Shown piece after piece: positions 32,938 to 44,300 of a DNA stretch of 64,000 bases. The stretch is taken from positions 6,572,001 through 6,636,000 of the forward strand of contig OY727102.1 in the NCBI GenBank assembly GCA_963402885.1, in the 5' to 3' direction. Under the pieces are notes generated by a model. The model worked only from the letters and a program-made list of their open reading frames with translations, was not told the origin of the DNA and made no database searches. Source of the DNA: Antedon bifida (Eukaryota; Echinodermata; Crinoidea; Comatulida; Antedonidae). Made by a program: the position numbers and the translations under genes. Every line of letters starts with the position of its first letter. Position 1 is the stretch's first letter.

Positions 32938-34758
32938 TTATGTTTGATCGAGACATTCTATCGACTGTTGATATATAATTGATCGAGTTTTTGTTTCCAT
33001 ATCAACATAATCCTGTACCCCAATGTCACAACTACTCTCTAATAAATTATCGGTTGAATCTGCTTTAGAATGCGAAATGTAAAGTTGTTTAGGACAAACA
33101 TAGCCTTTACTATCAAGAGTATCTGATTTTCGAAGACCTTGCGATTTGACGGCAGTTGGAATCTCGTACGTACCATCAAAAGCATTGGTTTCTCCAATAT
33201 CTGTATTATGGGTATTGTTATTAATCGGAGACAACACCGAAGCCGGAGTGTCATATCGTCTCTGTGGAGGAACACGGCCAACGATACCGTTACTATCACG
33301 ACCTAGCGTTTCATAATCGTTAATATCTTCATCATCAAGTGAATCATTCTTTGACACTACTACTTCATAGTGCTGCTGTCCAGTGCTTGTTAAATTATCC
33401 ACTATCGGTCCTCCGTTCGTATATCCGGATATTTGGGACACAACTGCCGGGTTCGTTGTATTCTCGATCAGGTTTTGATAAACAGACGGTAGCTTTCCCT
33501 CGATTCCGAGGGTTTTGTATTTACCGGGATCAGGATCTGTGACAGTCGGTGCTGGGCCATATTCATTAGTCATCGAATACACAGAGCCGTTGCCTCGCAA
33601 CTGAGACATATTCATTTCATTGGCTTTTTTTCGTTTCTCACACAAGCGAACGGTTATGAATAGAACAGTTGCCACAATTAGAAACGCTAAAACTACACCA
33701 AAAAATGATCCTAAAATCTCTTTTGTGTTGTTTCCGTCTTCGTTGACATAATCTTTCTCTTCTAAATCTGTAGTAAATACGCCTGTCTGTATTATAGTCG
33801 TTGCCAAAGTAGTGATTGGTATATAGCCCTTAATCACAAATAATATCCCAGTGTCCGAGCCGATCAAACCGTTTTGTGTTGAGGCCCGACACGTGACAAC
33901 CGTGTTATCGTCCATAAGCGTTGCGTTCCTAATTATGAGAACAATTGAGTTTTGTCTTAGTACGAAACGGTTGTTCATTCCGTTAACTACCAATGTGTTG
34001 TTAACTAACCATGTTATTTTGTTGATACGTGGTATTCCCTCTGCGTCACATCGGAATGAAGCATCTTGTCCGACGTCGACGGTCAGAGCGTCAGGATTTA
34101 CAATAACAACAGGTAAAATCTTCAACGGAATAATGCTACAAGTTCTTTGTACGTTTAGCGTTTCATGAGTAAGTTTGCAAACAAATGTCCGTCCATTGTC
34201 CCCCGGTTGCAGAACCGTCATAATTTCGTTAGGGGATGTTCGAGATATACCGATCATACCTTGATCACCTCGGAACCAACTTAAAGAGGCTGGAGGACGA
34301 CCACCTGATGATTGACATATCAGACTAACAGAATCCCCAGGCCGTAGCATTGACAATGGGCGTTTTGAGCACTTTGGGTTCCCCATAGCCGGAGTCACCA
34401 GTACAAAAATAACAGCTCGTACAGAAGTAAACATATTATTGTTAAAGAATCCGCATCTATACTCCCCTTCGTCTGCCACTTGAATGTTGGTAATTTGAAG
34501 AGAGTACTCACCCGTGTTTCCTATTATTCGATACCGTGGCATTTGTGTGTAGAGATTCCTATCGTTAGATATATATTTTTGTGTTTTTGGTCTATACCAG
34601 TAAACAGTATCACCACTACCTTTATTCGAAAAAGAGCACCGTAGTGTAACTGACATACCGACAAGTACACGCTTATTCGAAGGCCTTATTAAAAAATTGA
34701 TTCCATTTGCTAGCTGAAAAAACACTGCTAGAGTCAATAACATTGCTTTATACATCAT
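32938..34758 (-). CDS. Single-exon 3-Ig receptor with ITAM-like and YVDM tail (606 aa)
   Basis: Two adjacent ATGs (34758 and 34755) start the signal peptide MMYKAMLLTLAVFFQLANG; the open frame upstream has no other ATG near a signal sequence. Domain 1 has LRCSFSNK, TVYWYR and GEYRCGFF. Domain 2 is bracketed by NPKC and RTC and has PGDSVSLIC, GGRPPASLSWF and LQPGDNGRTFVC. Domain 3 has FRCDAEGIP, ITWL and VTCRAST. The transmembrane helix is at about 350-372. The 234-residue tail contains YKTL (Tyr414) and YQNL (Tyr427) nine residues apart, which is ITAM-like spacing; SVYQNL alone also fits an ITIM. Further sites are YETL, YEVV and YEIP, and YVDM (Tyr584) is a PI3-kinase-type YxxM site close to the C terminus. 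It is on the opposite strand to the first five receptors and separated from them by 9 kb. Confidence 0.9.
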   Translation of the reverse strand: MMYKAMLLTLAVFFQLANGINFLIRPSNKRVLVGMSVTLRCSFSNKGSGDTVYWYRPKTQKYISNDRNLYTQMPRYRIIGNTGEYSLQITNIQVADEGEYRCGFFNNNMFTSVRAVIFVLVTPAMGNPKCSKRPLSMLRPGDSVSLICQSSGGRPPASLSWFRGDQGMIGISRTSPNEIMTVLQPGDNGRTFVCKLTHETLNVQRTCSIIPLKILPVVIVNPDALTVDVGQDASFRCDAEGIPRINKITWLVNNTLVVNGMNNRFVLRQNSIVLIIRNATLMDDNTVVTCRASTQNGLIGSDTGILFVIKGYIPITTLATTIIQTGVFTTDLEEKDYVNEDGNNTKEILGSFFGVVLAFLIVATVLFITVRLCEKRKKANEMNMSQLRGNGSVYSMTNEYGPAPTVTDPDPGKYKTLGIEGKLPSVYQNLIENTTNPAVVSQISGYTNGGPIVDNLTSTGQQHYEVVVSKNDSLDDEDINDYETLGRDSNGIVGRVPPQRRYDTPASVLSPINNNTHNTDIGETNAFDGTYEIPTAVKSQGLRKSDTLDSKGYVCPKQLYISHSKADSTDNLLESSCDIGVQDYVDMETKTRSIIYQQSIECLDQT

Positions 34759-37700
34759 CTTGATTATCAGATTAAGGTAGATAGTCAAACGTGATACAGC
34801 TAGTTTCACCACCAATTGTTGAATTTCTGCACAGGTAACGAATAAGTATAACAGTAGGAACAATTACATGACGTCACTTCTAGATAAACCAAATAAGGTC
34901 GGTGGACCCGATATTGAAGTCCAAACGCAGTTTTATAATATTATTTCCTTTAGAATAGAAAAATGGTTGTCACGGACGCTTTGTATATTCGTGAAGCTAG
35001 CGATGATGCTGATTTCACACAGACAGGCCGACCGGTAAAACAAGATTTAAGTCAGATTCGTGTGTTGAGTCATCGTAAACAAGGCTTTTTATTCTCATAA
35101 CTTTAACAGTTGAATCACCATTTATAATCATGTAATTTGGTTCGTATCTGTACAGGTACCATGTGACCTGTATTACAAATGAGTCGTCATAATATAAAGA
35201 CCAGTTAAGCCCAATCTGGTTAAAACCAATATAAAACAGTAATTATAATAATGATTAAACGAATTACGTATTATTCTGTAACTTAATACAGTTAAGTCTA
35301 TATAATAACTAAAGTGAATACTTCCATAAGTTCCTATGGGATAGACATTTACATGAGTAATATTTCACATCCGATGTCAGTTTTCTTGATAGCCTTTCGA
35401 GAGGTTAACTTGTCTTAACACTCCATCTTTCCCACGTGATGGATCTGTACCAAATACAATGCTCATTCTTCTTTTTTTTTGTCCAGGGCGAGATGCGTGA
35501 TTTCTGGAACTGTGCATGAGAATTAGGGATGGATAAGAATCGAGAACGTTTTATTTTAACATGTTGATATTACAAGCATGTGTGATTGGATTAGGGGAGT
35601 TAAAATGGCCGAATTCACGAAAACACTGTATAACCTGTGTACGTTCCAATGTTTGTTTTGACAATAACTACCATCAATAGGATATGATTGCAGTTATCAA
35701 TTAAACATTCTCCATAATCATGAATGCAATATTTTATAATGGCTAGTTTTACACACCAGATATTAATATTATTTAAAAAAACAATCATATTAAAATGTAG
35801 TACGCTGATACAGTTATTTCTGATTCTTGCCTTGATCTTCATATCATTGTGGTCTTGGTTTAGTGACCCTTTATTATTAACGATGATTTTAGGAATTGTT
35901 TAACAGTTTCATGATGTTCCGGTATATAGTCATTGAAGTGGTTAATAATACCAATAAAATACACTGTGTAATAACTATGTGCTGATTGATTATGTGTGTT
36001 AACCACAAAACCAACATTACCACTATTAAACCACACGAATGTATTAATATTAATGTAATTCTTTAAATTTTAAGAAATCATTCATTGCTTGCTATAGCAC
36101 TGACGGTAACAGGCTATTTTTTATGTCATAATAATATTTCCGTACTTAGTGTCATCTTCTAACGAAGTTTTTTTTTTATAGCAACCTGTTTAGTAACTAA
36201 TTATAATTATGCTATGTCACCAATTGATGTTCTTGCAATACTTCAGTTAATTCTATACCACCATCTTTCACCAGTAATGTCATAATGCTTCCGTTTATTA
36301 CTTTAGTGTCATGCGGGTATTCCAACGCATAGGAAGCAGGAAGTAATACAACATGGATTGGGATACTTCATTTATTCATCCCATTTTTATATAGTAACCT
36401 ATTATAGGCCTAGTAGGCCGAGTAGTGTTGCCCTTTGTTACCATCTTAATATACCGTTAGCATTTCTGTTTATAACATCAGTGCCATGCGGATCTTCCAA
36501 CGCATTGTCTACCCAAGGAAACAGGCCATTTGACATGGATACTTCATTATCCATTCATTCCAGGTGTTATATAGTAACCTATTTTAGTAGGACATTCTTC
36601 CTTTTGTCACCATCTTAATGTGCTGTTAATACTTTCATTTACTTTCATGCACCCTGATTCTGCAGCTATCACTTGGTAGACATTAACTGACTATTGCCAG
36701 TCATCTAGATACGAATCTAAGCTACGCCACCTTTTATTTGTCTGTCTCCGATCAACCTTGATATGCATGTATGTTTATGCTGATGGACCTAAATTGTATC
36801 TGTTACAGTGTAAATGTGGGTATCTTTTAGGCAGACATACTTTTATATTCGGCTTTAAATCACTAACGTAAAAGGATGATGGTCATTATGGTGATGTCGG
36901 AATAGAGAAAAACAATGAGATATAAAGGTAAACGGAAACTTTGAACTGATAATGAAATAATAAAAAATACATAATTAATTTAAATGAAGTGGACCTATTT
37001 ACTGTCAAGAAGTTCTTATACATTGACTTTATTTACTTATAAACCCATATCGCCCTCTCTAGTTATTTGTGTGTTGGTAGGTGGCGCTGTTGATCATGTC
37101 ATGATTTTCTTGATGAAACGCCATTCTCTTGTGCTTTCTGATTTTTTTTTTATTATATTAGAACATATAAATCAGTTTTGAACATAATCATGGCCATTGT
37201 TTTGAAAACACGTCTTCCGTGGTGTTTGTTATACAGTAATGCGTTTATATTGCCTTCATTTAATTTTCTATGATACCATTAATAAAAGTCCACTAACCAA
37301 CAGTAAATATACTGGATGTATATCTCTAAAAAATTACATCTCATTTTAACAACTACCTGTATTAATACAGTTTTTTTCAGGCGGGAGGACTAATTCTAAT
37401 ACGATACAGGTTTTAAGTTTGGTTTACATAAAGACCGTTATTAGACCAGTAGAGAAGTTTGAGTCATAGATAGTGCGGAAACCTAAATCGGAACGACCAC
37501 TGCCTTATTCATGTCCTGTTAAAACACAACGAAGCCATAATCAATATATGTATTTTCATCGTAACAGAGTTCATGAGACCATGACAGGGACTGAAACTGT
37601 TCGAAATAATAATAATAAAAGAAATTCACACCACCATATCGAAAATTAATCAAATTACTCCCTATTTATTTCGAAGAATTTAAAGTAAGTGTTTTAGTAA

Positions 37701-39670
37701 ACAGAAGTCCAATAGTAGACTAATATTACACAAATAATTAATTGTTATGAGTGGGATGATATGACAGGCATTTATTTAGGTGTTACATAAAGCAATATAA
37801 TATATACGTATGTTAAAACGAATTCTGTCTAGTTGTGTGCGGAATAATACACTATTGATTCAGCTAAACATTCTCAGTCCAAGGTATCGTTCGTTCTCAC
37901 TAGAGTTGTTTCTTTATATCACATGATGATACTCATTGTTTTAAATTACGTTTTTCAGTCAAGTCATCTACTTCCGTATATATTTTAATTGCCAGTTTGA
38001 TTATCCTAGTATTCGCCTTGATATAAAGTGAGAGAAAAAATAAACAACTTAAATGTACGGGTAGTCTATTCTTTTCAACCAAAGATAGCATATATTTGTA
38101 TTATTGCTGCGTTAAATAATTTCAGGTTCATCGAATTTTAGCATCCTGTTTGGGACAGCCGAATTAGATTCAATAGCGTCATTTCCTTTAAAATCATACA
38201 AACACAATCTTCGTCAAAATGGATCTTTGCCAATGTTAAAAGATTAAAAGAGTAAATGTTTCATAATTGTCATATAACATTAAAAGGTCAAATAAAGTTA
38301 ATAAGTAATCATGTTATTAAAGGTATCTATCTAAAATGAAATTTTAAATTACTCAACTTATTCATAATGATGATTAAAAAATGAATAATTGTGTTAACCT
38401 TTCGGTTTGCTAATCCATTTAGACAAAATGTGTGTGTTTTTTTTAAATTCTGCTGTAACTGTTTACAATGGTGACATGTTTTATTTAACAACAAAAAAGG
38501 AGTCAGCGGTCCACATCCAGCTTTTCGAGGCTAGAATTTAGAAAATATATATTTTTAAGAAACCTAAAATTGGGTTAACGCGCTTATTGATAATGAGGTA
38601 AATCATTCCTTGTAATTGTTCGTTTTTATGTTTGTTTCCCATTATTGTTTTAAAATCTGAAGCTACTGTACTATAACGTGATGAACAAACACTTAAACAT
38701 ACAACATTGTATTTGCTTTATTTATATATCAATATTTTTACAGTTTCAAGTGAGTGCCCGCACCAAAGCAAGACCCGCTTGCATGCATGATGTACATATA
38801 ATGTTTTTTTTCTTTTCCACAAGTTTAAAGCTTTTCTTGTTCTTGCTTGCATTTTCTTTTTCCATTCCGTATCTTTATTGTTTTTACAGTATATTAAATG
38901 AACTGGAATAAAGTTACTACTGCTACTTACTTATTTACATAACCACTATACTCATTTCAAATGTACTCTAATATCATACCATCATGTTTTCTGTCAACAA
39001 TAAACATCGGCTACTAAATGTGATAATATAGGCCTACATAAAAATACAATTCACGTCATATTTTAACAAAGTCATTTCCAGAATATCATGATTTTAAAAA
39101 CAAATCTTTTCATTTTCCATATTTAAAATAATTTAATAAGGAAAATTAATATTCATAACCTGAAAATCCCGTTACGAAGGAAGGGAAAAGTTGTGTGTTT
39201 ATCGCGTATTCTAATTTTAACATTTCCCTTAAGGTGGTGCACTTGTCTGAATTCTGTCTTGTTATAGTATTATAGTATTAACGTAAGTAATTACAGTTTT
39301 AAAATATTAAGCCTATGGGATAATTTGATTAAAAATCCATATTGAAAAAAAATGTGAGGTCAAATGGTGGGGTCAAACAAGTGAGAGAAGTGTATACCAA
39401 AAGCATAATGCTTACTAGAAATAGAAAATAATATTTTTGGTTTAACATAAATTTCCTAAATTATACTTCGTTTCGAATAAACTACTGTAAATAAATGTAT
39501 AATCAGGGAATTAGAGTGACATCAATCTCACTCTTTATTTTGTTTTGGCGAATAAACAAATTTAAAGACGTTTACCAACAACGTCGACATATTTTCAACT
39601 TTATTTCATTAGAAGTGTACTGCAAACTTAATTTAGTCATACTAGTAAATCAGTCTACTATGATTTATTA
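34759..39670. other. Intergenic spacer between the two minus-strand receptors
   Basis: The left part must hold the promoter of the 606-residue gene and the right part the 3' end of the 549-residue gene. A diverged direct repeat occurs at 36270-36625. Nothing else is recognisable, and the ORFs are short and lack known motifs. Confidence 0.5.
36270..36625. repeat. Diverged direct repeat, about 165-bp units
   Basis: The order GTCATGCGGGTATTCCAACGC, CATGGAT..GGATACTTCATT, ATATAGTAACCTATT, then TTGTTACCATCTTAATAT is seen once from about 36308. It recurs from about 36480 with small changes (GCCATGCGGATCTTCCAACGC, ATGGATACTTCATT, ATATAGTAACCTATT, TTGTCACCATCTTAATGT). A fainter earlier unit may lie near 36100-36270. 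Confidence 0.65.
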
Positions 39671-41320
39671 TTAAAGAGCCCAACTTTTCGAACTGACGTA
39701 AAATAGTTGGCCATCGCGCGTCAAGGATGCTCGTCGCATGGCGGCTTCAATTATTTCATTGATGTCCGCATCATCAAGGAAATCAGAATTTGGACGCAAA
39801 GCTTCATAGAAGTCATTCATGTCAGCTGTTTTGTTATCGCGGCTTTGCTGAGATTCTAGAGAAACATCATCATAATCAATAATATCGGGAAGATATTCTC
39901 CAGAAAAGTCATAATACGAACTTCCAGCATCATCTGGATGATTTATCTGTTCATACGACAAACTCGCTTCTTCGTTTATTGCTACTAAACTCTGTCCTCG
40001 TTTATAAGCCTCACTCGGAACTCTTTCAAGACGGCATGACGCACTATTCCTGGTTTTCTCTTCTTTTTGAGTTGATGATTGCATAGTGTTGTTAATGCCA
40101 CCTGATGCTGAAGAGATGCTAAACACCGACGTTTTACTTTGATGCCGCGTACTAGTCTGTGCCTGTTTATCAATACGACCTCTTCTTAATAATGAAGGCC
40201 CATATCTTTCATTCTCCTTTTTATTAGATAATTTAACATAGACTATATATGTCATGATTGTACCCGTACCAAATAATAATCCAGCTATTCCAAGCCCTAT
40301 TAGTACTACAAGGCTACTAACTTGTTTAGCATTCGAATGGTCCGTGGGCATGGGTGGTATGTATCCGCCTCCTCCATTTGGTACTGCATGGAGCGCTGTT
40401 GGCTCAAGATCATAAACTACTCGTATAACTCCAGTCGTGTTAGCTGTCAATCCATTTTGTGTTGATACTATACATCGAACAATGACGTTATGATCCCGCC
40501 AAAAAACTTCATCTATATACAACTCTCGGCCTACTTTTCGTATTCTACCTGTCGTCGATGTTATCAACTGGTCACCAAAATACCACGTGTAACTTTCAAT
40601 CCGAGGGACACCATCACCTTTGCATCTAAACATGGCCGTTTCTTCAACTTCCACCAAATTAGTAACAGGCTTAACACTTACCGTTGGTTGGATATTCAGT
40701 GGTTGCAGGCTGCAGCTGCGTGGGCGGTCCATTGCGCGACTACGCGCAGTGCAAGTGAACACAGCGCCGTTATCAGGTGGCTCTAGTAAATGGGTTATGG
40801 TTGACTTTCTAGTTGCGATTTGTTGCATTTGACGTCCTCCGGAAGACCATTGCAATTCAGCTGGCGGATTACCACCACTGGAAGTGCATGTTAAGCGGAC
40901 TTCTTCTCCAACATGAAGATGTGATGATGGGATATCCATCGTGCAGGAAGGGGAACCGACCTCAGGCGCTGACAGTACCGTAACAGAACCTGTGCCAGCG
41001 ATAGAGCGAATAAACCTCAGTAAATATTGACATTGTGTTTCACGTCTTGAAATAGGTATCAGTCCAAATCCTTTATTAATTCCATTCCACATGAACATAA
41101 AACGACTCCATGTTGTATCCTTCAGTGATAAATTAACGTTTCCTTGCTTTCCTAGCAACATCTTTAGTGTGGTGATTTCAGGTGCTCGACAGTAAAGCAA
41201 AACATTCTTTCCATGCGTGACTGTCAAATCCTGGCCTCCCAATTTGATAAAGACAGTGCATTCTGCTACAAAAATCAAATTAACGGCAACTACTCCTATA
41301 ACTGTTCTTGCTGTCACCAT
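39671..41320 (-). CDS. Single-exon 3-Ig receptor with tandem ITIM tail (549 aa)
   Basis: The ATG at 41320 starts a signal peptide (MVTARTVIGVVAVNLIFVAEC). Domain 1 is degenerate: LLYCRAP supplies a first cysteine, but the usual D-x-G-x-Y-x-C is missing and only ETQCQY could give the partner. Domain 2 is typical (VGEEVRLTC, GGNPPAELQW, PDNGAVFTC, bracketed by SPSC and RSC), and so is domain 3 (FRCKGDGVP, YTWYF, VIVRC, TQNGL). The transmembrane helix is at about 334-360. The 190-residue tail has LSYEQI (Tyr456) and IDYDDV (Tyr483), both fitting the ITIM consensus and 27 residues apart, plus YYDF, EYLP and FYEAL. This is the clearest candidate inhibitory receptor of the set. AATAAA on this strand lies at 39605-39600. 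Confidence 0.9.
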   Translation of the reverse strand: MVTARTVIGVVAVNLIFVAECTVFIKLGGQDLTVTHGKNVLLYCRAPEITTLKMLLGKQGNVNLSLKDTTWSRFMFMWNGINKGFGLIPISRRETQCQYLLRFIRSIAGTGSVTVLSAPEVGSPSCTMDIPSSHLHVGEEVRLTCTSSGGNPPAELQWSSGGRQMQQIATRKSTITHLLEPPDNGAVFTCTARSRAMDRPRSCSLQPLNIQPTVSVKPVTNLVEVEETAMFRCKGDGVPRIESYTWYFGDQLITSTTGRIRKVGRELYIDEVFWRDHNVIVRCIVSTQNGLTANTTGVIRVVYDLEPTALHAVPNGGGGYIPPMPTDHSNAKQVSSLVVLIGLGIAGLLFGTGTIMTYIVYVKLSNKKENERYGPSLLRRGRIDKQAQTSTRHQSKTSVFSISSASGGINNTMQSSTQKEEKTRNSASCRLERVPSEAYKRGQSLVAINEEASLSYEQINHPDDAGSSYYDFSGEYLPDIIDYDDVSLESQQSRDNKTADMNDFYEALRPNSDFLDDADINEIIEAAMRRASLTRDGQLFYVSSKSWAL

Positions 41321-42617
41321 TGTTGATATTTCTCAATCAATCAGACAATTCATTAAAAAAATTATCTGCAATTAACCTCGTTCATGATCTGAAATTTTAG
41401 TTTTTCTACTAAATAGTTTACGCACAAAGAAAATACACATACATACTGCATTATTTAAACAAATAATGTGTTCAAAGAAACTGTACTGTTCGTGCCTAAG
41501 CTTTTGTAAATGCAAGTTTTCCTGTGAATATGTAATTTGTGAGGCAAGACGTTTATACACGTTTGATATATTTCCTGCGTAGAGGGAGAGAGTTAAGGGC
41601 TGTGTTAACCTGACAGTCTGATGGGCCGACACACGCCGCTGAGTCATAACATGATAAGCTATATATAATAACAGTAAATCTAAGTATAAATCATTCTAGA
41701 GTAACATTCATAAGAACATAGCAATACATAAATGACGGTTGATCTTCTTGTTTCCTCTGGTACGTTCTATTTCGTGTGAAATAAAGTAATTCCTCGTACT
41801 AAAAAATAATATTTCTGATGTACAGTAGCAAAGTCATTAGTATTATACAATAATCAATGTTGTAAATCGATAGTCATGATTGTGAGTTTTAACATTATAT
41901 CTTTAAGAATGATTAATAATGTAATAATAATATTGATGATACTGATAATAATTGGAATAATTAAAATAAAAAGGTAAATGGTAACCTTAAAACGTCAACA
42001 TCAATTCCATTCGCATAAATTAGACAAATGTTACAATTCAGTACAATAAAAAAGCAACAAAAGAATACAACTTGCATATTACAACAACATATTTATTACA
42101 ATTAATGATAAATCATAATGTTGATACGGAACCAACGCCAACACCCGCATCAACAACAAAAAATGTGTGAAGTAGTAACAATCAATATAATAAAAATAGT
42201 TTAATAACTAAATAAATTATTAAAGTAAAATTCACGAACAACAAAAAATATGTGTTTACATACAGAAAATATATTTAAAAAGTGGTAGAAATCCATTTAC
42301 GCATAATATTTTTAACAATCAATTATCCTGGTAAATATGCATGTAGTTTGTTAACCATGATACGCTACACAAGATTTAGTAAAAACTAATTTAAGATGCA
42401 CTACTACTACTACTACTACAGCATCATGTAAATGTTATGAACATTTTAAAAGTTAAAATTAAATTCATTTAGTTACGTTTCTATATAATTCAAGCCGATT
42501 CAATAAAAAATTTTTTGATCCACTTAAACATTCATTTTGCTTGGCATAATTAAGACTATAAACTACAAAGAGAAATACATCCAAATGCAAAACGCTATAG
42601 ACCAATGTAAAATACTG

Positions 42618-42953
42618 TTAAGGATGTAATTGTCCTCCAAAAACATTACAATATTAACCAGATTAATTAAATAACATTTTGAATATTTTATTGTGTATTT
42701 TTAATAAAAATAATTACTTCCGTATAAAAACAAAACAGAAAAACATATGATTTCACTTATAAAATGAAAAAAAAAATGGTTAAATTCAACCAAAAACCCA
42801 TTGGCTGGCAGCAAATTTGACTATTTTTGCTTTAATATATTTTTATTTATTCATATTTTTGGTCAGATTAGATAACAATTATGTGACATTAAAATGGCAT
42901 ATTCAACAAAAATGTTTTTGAGATCATTTTTTAAGGGGACAATACATCTTTAA
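42618..42953. mobile_element. MITE, family of the 43688 element
   Basis: The left end TTAAGGATGTAATTGTCC and right end GGGGACAATACATCTTTAA form an imperfect inverted repeat about 336 bp apart. The interior is AT-rich and non-coding. The ends match those of the element at 43688-44220. Confidence 0.65.
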
Positions 42954-43249
42954 AACGATTAAAATGATTTAAATATAGATTTATTGTCGAACGTTTGAAT
43001 TATACATATGAGTGCTATTTACAACAAAGGACTTCTTAGTTCTGCATAGATTGGCTTTTGGTGGTCGAGTCTAATGCCAGATTTATAAAATAACTAGATT
43101 TTGAACTCGTTACTATGTACGAGTTAGGTTATCCGCCGCGCAAACGTCATACGTTAGAATATTGCGCACAGAAAAACGATTATACCAATGTGACCTGAAG
43201 AAAATAAAATGCTAGTGTGCCCTCTATGTTGTGTCTAATTATACACTAT

Positions 43250-43290
43250 ATACTGTACACATACATACATACATACTACATACAGTGCAG
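43250..43290. repeat. (ACAT)n-type microsatellite
   Basis: Short run of CATA/ACAT units between repeat blocks. Confidence 0.7.
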
Positions 43291-43319
43291 AATTGGTGAA
43301 AATAACGGGACCCGCCTTT

Positions 43320-44300
43320 TATTCCAATTGTTAACATGATGACGTCATCAAAATGAAAGCACGTTGATAGCAACTTTGGAAGGGAATTATCTGAGCAACA
43401 ACATATTAACGTGTGGAATTTTGGATACGTAGAATGTGGATGCGCGCTCTTTTAAATGTCATGAACTATAATTCAACTGGCCATATGATGACGTCACAAC
43501 ATCCGATGCGCAAACTTTGTACATGAATTCGTATCTACAATTCAACAGCTTCCAGAAAACGTTTTAATCGTGATACATATTGAAATTTACTGGAATGATG
43601 AAAATAAGTGACCCAAGTTATTTACGCATTTAGCATGATGACGTCATCAACATTTTACAAATGGTAAATCATGCGAAAGATAATTGATTAAAGATGTATT
43701 GTCCTTTTGACTAATTCCCAAAAAATAAAAAAATAAAAGATTTCGAAAAAAGTATCATAATAGTTATTAATTTTCACCAAAAATTAATCCAAAAAAAATC
43801 GTTTAACTGAAATACAGACGTTTTTTTGTTCAAAAAATAACTTTGACTTCCAGTCAAAGTTTTCGATCAAAACATATCTCATAATGTAACGCGCTTGTTT
43901 GGCTACTCTGTATGCATAAACATAAAACCTCGCGATCTGTGTGAAAAAACCTTCTCAACCGTGACGAGTTGTAAACAATCCTAATTAGCATCAAGCATTA
44001 TGCATACTCGTGGTTTGAAATCTTTGTTTACTTGCGCTCGCGACGATTTTCCAGAAATGTAATCAAATTAATTTACCTGTTTATGTAAACTTGTTATTTT
44101 TGGCTCGAATTTTCGACTTAAAGTGAATAACTTTAATAATTATTACTTTGATGTGGTCAATTTAAATTTATAATATTTTGACCTTCATTTTTTGTATTTC
44201 AAGGGACAATACATCTTTAACCTAGACAATATCAAAATATGGGTTAAATGGAACACGGATAAGTGGAGATGCGCTGTGGCCATACGATGACGTCACAATG
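43320..44300. repeat. About 150-bp repeat with TGACGTCA palindrome, four units
   Basis: TGACGTCA occurs at 43340, 43489, 43639 and 44288, each preceded by a CAT(A)GA-type context and separated by diverged but related sequence (CCATATGATGACGTCACAAC and CCATACGATGACGTCACAAT are near-identical). The last gap is longer by roughly the length of the MITE at 43688-44220, so the MITE inserted into the array. TGACGTCA is the CREB/ATF consensus, but here it is part of a repeat unit. Confidence 0.65.
43688..44220. mobile_element. MITE with TTAAAGATGTATTGTCC ends
   Basis: TTAAAGATGTATTGTCC at the left and GGGACAATACATCTTTAA at the right are inverted copies, enclosing 530 bp of non-coding sequence. TTAA at each tip may be the target duplication. 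The same ends occur in the shorter element at 42618-42953. The transposase family cannot be told from ends alone. Confidence 0.75.
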
